Below are positions 15,674 to 20,472 of a stretch of DNA of 20,472 bases, piece after piece. Every line of letters begins with the position of its first letter. Within the stretch, counting starts at the first letter, position 1. The notes below the pieces were generated by a model that ran no database searches, was not told where the DNA came from, and was given only the letters and a program-made list of their open reading frames with translations. The translations under genes and the position numbers were made by a program. This stretch comes from UBA6921 sp031363085 (GTDB lineage: Bacteria; Pseudomonadota; Gammaproteobacteria; SG8-11): the NCBI GenBank assembly GCA_031363085.1, contig JANLTU010000256.1:1-20472 (forward strand). Reading direction: 5' to 3'.

Positions 15674-16954
15674 CTAGTTCGTCTTGCCCATGCACTTCTT
15701 CAGCTTGGTGTTGTAGTTGCCACAGTTCAGCGCGGGGGTCCAGTCAGCGGTCAGGTCCTTGCTGCCTTCCAGAAAATCCGACCACGCATCGCCGGCGATC
15801 AAGGTTTTGGTTTTCCACACGGTTTGGAACTGGCCGTCGGCCTGCACTTCGCCGATCAGCACCGGCTTGGTGATGTGGTGGTTGGCCAGCATCTCTGCGG
15901 TGCCGCCCGACAGGTTGGGCACTTTCACGCCGACGATAGCGCGCACCACGTCATCGGTCTTGGTGCTCTTGGCCTTCTCCACCGCCTTCACCCACATGTT
16001 GAAGCCGATATAATGCGCCTCCATCGGATCGTTGGTGACGCGCTTGGGATTCTTGATGAAGGCCTGCCATTGCTTGATGAAGGCGTCGTTGGTTTTGTCG
16101 TCGACGCTCATGAAATAATTCCACGCCGCCAGATGGCCGACCAGCGGTTTGGTGTCAAGGCCAGACAATTCTTCCTCGCCGACCGAGAACGCGATGACCG
16201 GAATGTCTTTGGCCTTCACGCCCTGGTTGCCCAGCTCTTTGTAGAAAGGCACGTTGGCGTCGCCGTTAATGGTCGAGATCACCGCAGTTTTCTTGCCGGC
16301 AGAGCCGAACTTCTTGATGTCGGAGACGATGTTCTGCCAGTCGGAATGACCGAACGGCGTGTAGTTGATCATGATGTCTTCTTTCTTCACACCCTTGGCC
16401 AGCAGATAGGCTTCGAGAATTTTATTGGTGGTGCGCGGGTACACGTAGTCAGTGCCGGCCAGCACCCAGCGCGTGACTTTTAGGTCGTTCATCAAGTAAT
16501 CGACGGCCGGAATCGCTTGTTGATTAGGCGCCGCGCCGGTGTAAAACACATTGCGCGACGACTCCTCGCCCTCGTACTGCACCGGATAAAACAACAACCC
16601 GTTCAACTCTTCAATCACCGGCAACACCGACTTGCGCGACACCGAGGTCCAGCAACCGAAAATCGCCGCGACCTTGTCTTTTTGCAGCAGCTCGCGCCCC
16701 TTCTCCGCGAACAACGGCCAGTTGGAGGCCGGATCAACCACCACGGCTTCGAGTTTTTTGCCCAGTAAACCGCCTTTTTTATTTTGCTCGTCAATCAACA
16801 TCAGCATGGTGTCTTTCAAGGTGGTTTCACTGATCGCCATGGTGCCCGACAACGAATGCAGCACACCGACTTTGATGGTGTCCTCGGCGGCTTGAGCGCC
16901 AAGTGCGCCGAACAGCAGTGCACTGGCAACGAGTCCTAACTTTGCTGATTTCAT
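15674..16954 (-). CDS. urtA: Urea ABC transporter substrate-binding protein UrtA
   Basis: UrtA is the periplasmic urea-binding protein that delivers substrate to UrtBCDE. A signal peptide ends with ALGAQA before AEDTIKVG (cleavage after residue 22). The Peripla_BP_5-type fold follows with VGVLHSLSGTMAISETTLKD, AIFGCWTSVSRKSVLPVIEEL and LLFYPVQYEGEESSRNVFYTGAAPNQQ, all strongly characteristic of UrtA. Length (426 aa) is typical. The ribosome site AGAGGGGA lies 5-6 bases before the ATG. It heads the operon, with a sigma-54-like promoter about 115 bases upstream of the start codon, and is separated from urtB by a strong inverted repeat. Confidence 0.96.
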   Translation of the reverse strand: MKSAKLGLVASALLFGALGAQAAEDTIKVGVLHSLSGTMAISETTLKDTMLMLIDEQNKKGGLLGKKLEAVVVDPASNWPLFAEKGRELLQKDKVAAIFGCWTSVSRKSVLPVIEELNGLLFYPVQYEGEESSRNVFYTGAAPNQQAIPAVDYLMNDLKVTRWVLAGTDYVYPRTTNKILEAYLLAKGVKKEDIMINYTPFGHSDWQNIVSDIKKFGSAGKKTAVISTINGDANVPFYKELGNQGVKAKDIPVIAFSVGEEELSGLDTKPLVGHLAAWNYFMSVDDKTNDAFIKQWQAFIKNPKRVTNDPMEAHYIGFNMWVKAVEKAKSTKTDDVVRAIVGVKVPNLSGGTAEMLANHHITKPVLIGEVQADGQFQTVWKTKTLIAGDAWSDFLEGSKDLTADWTPALNCGNYNTKLKKCMGKTN

Positions 16955-17034
16955 TTAAGTCCCCTCTGTTTGAGTTGTGTACCGCGTGCTCGAAATTTAG
17001 GACAGCCGTGTCGCAACTGCAAATCCGCTAACCG

Positions 17035-17054
17035 TTGGGTGAGGTGCTCACCAA
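17035..17054 (-). promoter_or_regulatory. Stem-loop in the predicted urtA leader
   Basis: TTGG-G-TGAG at 17035-17043 pairs with CTCACCAA at 17047-17054 (8 bp with one bulged G, 3-base loop). If transcription starts near 17058 as predicted from the sigma-54 site, this hairpin occupies roughly +4 to +24 of the urtA RNA, where it could protect the 5' end. No ligand-binding role is suggested. Confidence 0.35.
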
Positions 17055-17068
17055 ACTGTCGAGACAAC

Positions 17069-17084
17069 AGCATGCGCTATGCCA
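17069..17084 (-). promoter_or_regulatory. Sigma-54 promoter of the urt operon
   Basis: On the minus strand 17084-17069 reads TGGCATAGCGCATGCT. Against the sigma-54 consensus (TGGCACG, four bases, TTGCW) the essential GG and GC are present at exactly the right 12-base step, and nine of twelve defined positions agree. The -12 C falls at 17070, so the start site is predicted near 17058 and the leader is about 104 bases. Sigma-54 control would place urea uptake under nitrogen limitation. No other good core promoter was seen in this gap. Confidence 0.65.
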
Positions 17085-17137
17085 CGCAGTAATCAACAAG
17101 CTGGTGGCGAGAAACTTTTAATTTGAGCTGCGGCGAA

Positions 17138-17152
17138 GCACTGCGACGGTGC
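17138..17152. promoter_or_regulatory. NtrC-like binding dyad upstream of urtA
   Basis: GCACT-GCGAC-GGTGC fits the NtrC core dyad GCAC, seven bases, GTGC; only one of the two inner positions departs from GCACC/GGTGC. It is centred about 87 bases upstream of the predicted start, on the correct side of the sigma-54 site. NtrC activates urt genes in several bacteria. A single copy and the short motif leave room for chance. Confidence 0.5.
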
Positions 17153-17212
17153 GAGATAATGACGCATGCGATGGAAGGGTGCGGGTGGGGATGGGATCGC
17201 GCTTGTGAGCTG

Positions 17213-17905
17213 TTATGGCTGGACTTCTTGAATTGGTGTAGGTACTACCGGATTTACATAACGATAGGAATGCCCGTTTTGTGGAAAGTAGTAGACCTTC
17301 ATGGTTTCGATTTCCATTCCTGCACAGTTGCGGGCTCCACACGCCAAAAAATAAAGATGTTTCTTTTCGTTATTAATATTCACGTCAATAAAATTTGACT
17401 CGACGGTCTGGTTCAGTCTGATATTTAGTAGAAGCGCTTCAGCAGTTTCTTTTCCATGTCTCTCAAAGTGGACCAAAGACCAAATGAAAACAAAGAACAG
17501 CAAGCCGTAAATAGCAGCGGCATGCGCATGCTGCTTTTCACGAATTTCAAGAGGGGATTCTCTCCAAGTTGCGTTACTTGATTTGAACCAAGATTTTTTA
17601 AATTTTTTGACCTTTCTAGGTGCTGAAAAGCGATGCCACTTTCGATCATTGTACTCAGGTAAAATTCCGTAGGAGTAAGCATACCGGCCGGCTACATAAA
17701 CTAAGAAGACTTTTATTATCAGATCGAATGAAACGACAAAGCCACGGTAGAGTATTTCGTGAAAATCACGATTTAATACGTCAGGGTCTAAAAATAGCGT
17801 GCCCAAATAACCGCCATACTCCGCTGATCCAGCACAGTATAAAAACACCGTTGCGAGGGCGAGTATCAATCCACTCTCTTTGAGGCTACTGATTAACTTG
17901 TCCAT
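17213..17905 (-). CDS. Three-helix membrane protein of unknown function
   Basis: I do not recognise the family. This 230-aa protein has hydrophobic helices at about residues 11-28 (GLILALATVFLYCAGSAEY), 54-76 (GFVVSFDLIIKVFLVYVAGRYAY) and 130-147 (AAIYGLLFFVFIWSLVHF). A very basic loop (WHRFSAPRKVKKFKKSWFK) joins helices 2 and 3 and should face the cytoplasm. The C-terminal third is then periplasmic, with two cysteines in FLACGARNCAGM that could form a disulfide and a Pro-rich end. The gene is visibly AT-richer than its neighbours, which suggests horizontal acquisition. It lies between ureG and the urtA promoter on the same strand. Its start context is an imperfectly tandem-duplicated ATGGACAAG. 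Confidence 0.7.
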   Translation of the reverse strand: MDKLISSLKESGLILALATVFLYCAGSAEYGGYLGTLFLDPDVLNRDFHEILYRGFVVSFDLIIKVFLVYVAGRYAYSYGILPEYNDRKWHRFSAPRKVKKFKKSWFKSSNATWRESPLEIREKQHAHAAAIYGLLFFVFIWSLVHFERHGKETAEALLLNIRLNQTVESNFIDVNINNEKKHLYFLACGARNCAGMEIETMKVYYFPQNGHSYRYVNPVVPTPIQEVQP

Positions 17906-17924
17906 TTAGCTTGTCCATACAAAT

Positions 17925-18542
17925 CTAATTTTCGCGCAACATCCCACGCTCAACAATAAACCCGACGATGTCTTCCAGCCCCTGCTTGGTTTTGAGGTTG
18001 GAGAAAATGAACGGTCGTGTGCCGCGCATTTTTTTCGCGTCGCGTTCCATGATTTCGAGCGAGGCACCGACGTGCGGGGCGAGGTCGATTTTGTTGATCA
18101 CCAGCAGGTCGGACTTGGTGATGCCCGGTCCGCCTTTGCGCGGGATCTTGTCGCCGGCCGCCACGTCGATCACGTACAGGGTGAGGTCAGATAACTCCGG
18201 GCTGAAGGTGGCGGCCAGATTGTCGCCGCCGCTTTCGATGAAGATGACATCGAGCCCTGGAAATTTTGCGTTCAAGTCGTCGACTGCGGCGAGATTCATT
18301 GACGCATCTTCGCGGATCGCGGTGTGCGGACAGCCGCCGGTCTCGACACCGACAATGCGGTCTTCCGCTAAGGCTTGCGCGCGGATCAAAATCTGCTGAT
18401 CTTCCTTGGTGTAAATGTCGTTGGTCACGACCGCGATGTTGTAGTGGTCGCGCAGGCGTTTGCACAGCGCTTCGACCAGCGACGTTTTGCCGGAACCGAC
18501 CGGGCCGCCGACGCCGACGCGCAGGGGATGTTTATTGGTCAT
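17925..18542 (-). CDS. ureG: Urease accessory GTPase UreG
   Basis: UreG is the SIMIBI-class GTPase that drives nickel delivery to the urease active site together with UreE, UreF and UreD. The P-loop GPVGSGKTSL is at residues 13-22, the metal-binding CPH lies in VGVETGGCPHTAIRED, the Walker B-like strand is VIFIESGGDNLAATFSPEL, and the guanine-specifying NKID is in LLVINKIDLAPHVG. Length (205 aa) is typical. A good ribosome site (GGAAGGAG) precedes the ATG. No urease structural gene or other accessory gene (ureABC, ureD, ureE, ureF) is in the window: hsdM lies upstream and an unknown membrane protein downstream. UreG is therefore detached from its usual cluster here, unless the rest lies elsewhere on the chromosome. 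Confidence 0.96.
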   Translation of the reverse strand: MTNKHPLRVGVGGPVGSGKTSLVEALCKRLRDHYNIAVVTNDIYTKEDQQILIRAQALAEDRIVGVETGGCPHTAIREDASMNLAAVDDLNAKFPGLDVIFIESGGDNLAATFSPELSDLTLYVIDVAAGDKIPRKGGPGITKSDLLVINKIDLAPHVGASLEIMERDAKKMRGTRPFIFSNLKTKQGLEDIVGFIVERGMLREN

Positions 18543-18585
18543 GTCTTGCTGCTCCTTCCGATAGCATTGAAGTAGTCTGAGCCAT
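18532..18585 (-). CDS. 17-codon reading frame between hsdM and ureG
   Basis: An ATG at 18585 is preceded by a near-perfect ribosome site (GGAGGT, 7 bases away) and reads MAQTTSMLSEGAARHDQ before a TAA that overlaps the first codons of ureG. No known leader peptide is recognised. It may be a translated leader that couples ureG translation, or the surviving 5' end of a gene lost when hsdM and ureG became neighbours. The ribosome site is better than that of most genes nearby, but the peptide itself is too short to judge. Confidence 0.35.
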   Translation of the reverse strand: MAQTTSMLSEGAARHDQ

Positions 18586-18601
18586 CAAAGTTACCTCCGA
18601 T

Positions 18602-20176
18602 TTATGAAAGTGCCGCTGCGATTGCCCTGAAACTGTTAAGACCCGCCTCCAAATTCTCAATTATTTCACCCGCCAACTCATCCGGCTCCGGCAGATTATC
18701 CAAATCGGCGAGGCTTTTGTCTTTCAGCCAGAAAATATCCAGACTGGTTTTGTCGCGCACGACAATCTGCTCATAATTAAACTTGCGCCAGCGGCCTTCC
18801 AAATTGCTTTGCTCGTTCCACAGTTCCTTACGCTCATGACGATTAAGCGGATGGTAGCAGGTCATGAATTCCTGCAAATCTTCAAAGCGCAGTGGCTTCT
18901 TTTTTTGGGTGTGGTGAATGTTGGTGCGGTAATCGTAGTACCAGATTTCTTTCGTCCACGGCGCCTTGCTGGCCGCGCGGTTGTCGAAAAACAACACGTT
19001 CGCTTTCACGCCGTTCGCGTAGAAGATGCCGGTCGGCAAGCGCAGAATCGTGTGCAGGTCCGTCGTTTCCAATAACTTCTTGCGCACCGTTTCACCCGCA
19101 CCACCTTCAAACAGCACGTTGTCCGGCACCACCACCGCCGCGCGTCCGGTGGTTTTCAGCATGGTGCGGATGTGCTGAACAAAGTTGAGCTGCTTGTTCG
19201 CCGTGGTCGCCCAGAAATCCTGGCGGTTGTAGGTGAGGTCGTCTTTTTCCTGTTCGCCTTCATCGTTAGTGAAGCTCATTGAACTCTTCTTGCCGAAGGG
19301 CGGATTCGCCAGCACATAGTCGTAGCGCTTGCCGCTATCGGCCACCAGCGCGTCGTTCGGTGACACCATGCTGTCGCCGTCGATCTCACCGATGTTGTGC
19401 AAGAACATATTCATCAGCGCGAGGCGGCGCGTACCCGCCACAATCTCATTGCCATGAAAAGCTTCGTGCTTGAGAAACGCCTTCTGTTTTTTGTCCAGCG
19501 GATGCGTCGCCACTAGAAAATCATACGCCGCCAAGAAGAACCCGCCCGTTCCGCAGGCCGGATCGGCAATGGTCTTGCTGGGCTCTGGACGCACACATTC
19601 CACCATCGCCTTGATCAACGCGCGCGGCGTGAAGTATTGCCCCGCGCCGGATTTCGTATCCTCCGCATTGCGCTCCAGCAAATTTTCGTAGATGTCGCCC
19701 TTCACATCTGCGCCCATCATCACCCACTGCGTTTCGTTCACCATATCGATCAGGCGATACAGCTTGGCCGGGTCTTGAATTTTATTCTGCGCCTTGGTGA
19801 AAATCTGCCCCAGCATCCCCGGCTTGTTACCCAACTCGCGCAGTAGCGTCACGTAATGCACTTCCAACTCGGCACCACGTTTTGACTTCAAACTCTGCCA
19901 GTTGTATTCAGCGGAAATGTTCACCTTGCGGCTATACGGCGGCTGACTGTATTCATCCGCCATTTTCAGAAAGATCAGATACGTGAGCTGCTCCAGATAA
20001 TCGCCATAACTCACGCCGTCGTCGCGCAACGTAGTGCAGAAACTCCAGACTTTGGAAACGATGGATGCGGTTGAAATCCCCCCTCGCCCCCCTTTTTCAA
20101 AGGGGGGAATCTGCGGAGTCAAATTTTCACCTCCCCCTTTGAAAAAGGGGGATTGAGGGGGATTTGATTGTTTCAT
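18602..20176 (-). CDS. hsdM: Type I restriction-modification methyltransferase subunit HsdM
   Basis: HsdM methylates adenine N6 within the site chosen by HsdS, with SAM as donor. An HsdM_N helical domain follows residue 36 (STASIVSKVWSFCTTLRDDG, SYGDYLEQLTYLIFLKMAD). The N6_Mtase domain carries motif I DPACGTGGFF (residues 205-214) and the catalytic NPPF (291-294). RNAEDTKSGAGQYFTPR just before motif I is typical. The protein is 524 aa. Normal relatives begin at about residue 35 here. The first 35 residues (PPQSPFFKGG, PPFEKGGRGG) are encoded by an inverted repeat that has replaced the start, and translation now begins at the ATG at 20176, which has GAGG 7 bases upstream. That ATG comes three bases after the stop of the Fic gene, so the two are coupled. 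No hsdS follows; ureG does. HsdS and HsdR could lie upstream, outside the window. Confidence 0.93.
   Translation of the reverse strand: MKQSNPPQSPFFKGGGENLTPQIPPFEKGGRGGISTASIVSKVWSFCTTLRDDGVSYGDYLEQLTYLIFLKMADEYSQPPYSRKVNISAEYNWQSLKSKRGAELEVHYVTLLRELGNKPGMLGQIFTKAQNKIQDPAKLYRLIDMVNETQWVMMGADVKGDIYENLLERNAEDTKSGAGQYFTPRALIKAMVECVRPEPSKTIADPACGTGGFFLAAYDFLVATHPLDKKQKAFLKHEAFHGNEIVAGTRRLALMNMFLHNIGEIDGDSMVSPNDALVADSGKRYDYVLANPPFGKKSSMSFTNDEGEQEKDDLTYNRQDFWATTANKQLNFVQHIRTMLKTTGRAAVVVPDNVLFEGGAGETVRKKLLETTDLHTILRLPTGIFYANGVKANVLFFDNRAASKAPWTKEIWYYDYRTNIHHTQKKKPLRFEDLQEFMTCYHPLNRHERKELWNEQSNLEGRWRKFNYEQIVVRDKTSLDIFWLKDKSLADLDNLPEPDELAGEIIENLEAGLNSFRAIAAALS
20074..20165. repeat. Inverted repeat inserted at the 5' end of hsdM
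   Basis: Two arms (20074-20107 and 20131-20165) are near-complementary, built round CCCCCTTTTTCAAAGGGGG, and are separated by 23 bases. The same C-run/T-run/AAA/G-run palindrome is a dispersed repeat seen in many bacterial genomes. It lies wholly within the hsdM reading frame, adds about 30 residues, and ends exactly where family members normally begin. The ATT of GGGATTTCAACC occupies the position where an ATG is expected. Confidence 0.85.
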
Positions 20177-20179
20177 GTT

Positions 20180-20472
20180 TTAACCTCGAATCAGATTCAT
20201 GATCAAATGAATCATCAATTGTTTTTGCGCGGGGTCGCTTTGCGCCACCAGCAACGCAATCGCCGCGAGCGCGTTGTCGTTGATTTTCAGTTCACCGTCG
20301 GCTTTCAAATGGTGCTGGTTGCGCTGCAAGAACCAGATGAACATAAACGCGCCGATGCGTTTGTTGCCGTCCGAAAACGGATGATTCTTGATTACAAAAT
20401 AAAGCAGATGCGCGCCCTGCTCCTCAATGCTGGGGTAAAGAAACTGATCGCCAAACGACTGCACGATATTGC
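20180..20472 (-). CDS. Fic/Doc family protein (5' end outside window)
   Basis: Fic/Doc proteins transfer AMP or phosphate to target proteins. The active-site loop HPFSDGNKRIGAF is complete; the lysine after the second glycine-asparagine (GNK instead of GNG) is the variant seen in Doc-like members. The segment QSFGDQFLYPSIEEQGAHLLYFVIK before it and the helical end (AAIALLVAQSDP, QLMIHLIMNLI) match Fic proteins that accompany Type I restriction loci. The frame reads through the window edge without a stop (N-I-V precede the first M-like codon), so the N-terminal part is missing here. It stops three bases before the hsdM start. It may act as a toxin or as a regulator of the restriction system. 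Confidence 0.88.
   Translation of the reverse strand, partial: NIVQSFGDQFLYPSIEEQGAHLLYFVIKNHPFSDGNKRIGAFMFIWFLQRNQHHLKADGELKINDNALAAIALLVAQSDPAQKQLMIHLIMNLIRG

Noticed and set aside
20074..20165. The paired repeats at the start of hsdM as a CRISPR-like or prophage attachment structure.
   Set aside because: There are only two arms in inverted orientation, no spacers of regular size, no cas genes, and the sequence matches a common dispersed palindrome.

Overview
The window looks like a piece of chromosome from a mid-GC proteobacterium, probably Beta- or Gammaproteobacteria. This is inferred from the type VI secretion (T6SS) spike genes, the UrtABCDE urea transporter with a UreG chaperone, a sigma-54/NtrC-like promoter, and two palindromic repeats of kinds scattered through many proteobacterial genomes. 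The species cannot be named from the sequence alone.

Positions 1-8402 (plus strand) hold a T6SS spike and effector island. A short coding remnant (1-33) and a terminator (62-89) separate it from the gene before. It contains vgrG, a DUF4123 adaptor, a small accessory protein, a 571-aa unrecognised candidate effector, a 340-aa exported protein whose start overlaps the effector stop (candidate immunity protein), a TMEM43-family membrane protein, a PAAR spike-tip protein and a 276-aa hydrophobic protein of unknown function. The order vgrG, adaptor, cargo, partner is typical of a T6SS payload cassette. The adaptor would load the cargo on VgrG, and PAAR would sharpen a spike.

Positions 8482-10109 are a mixed stretch: a small Cys/His-rich protein, a 387-base gap without a convincing gene, a DJ-1/PfpI-family enzyme and a small lipoprotein.

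Positions 10189-16954 (minus strand) are the urea ABC transporter urtABCDE. Two unrelated genes (a ParB-like protein and an ICMT-family methyltransferase) lie between urtD and urtE. A large inverted repeat sits between urtA and urtB. A good sigma-54 promoter match with an NtrC-like dyad upstream predicts nitrogen-limitation control.

Positions 17213-20472 (minus strand) contain a three-helix membrane protein of unknown function, ureG without any other urease gene, and a Type I methyltransferase gene (hsdM) whose start has apparently been replaced by a palindromic repeat. A Fic/Doc-family gene runs off the window edge. The urease locus therefore seems to have been rearranged next to a restriction-modification module.
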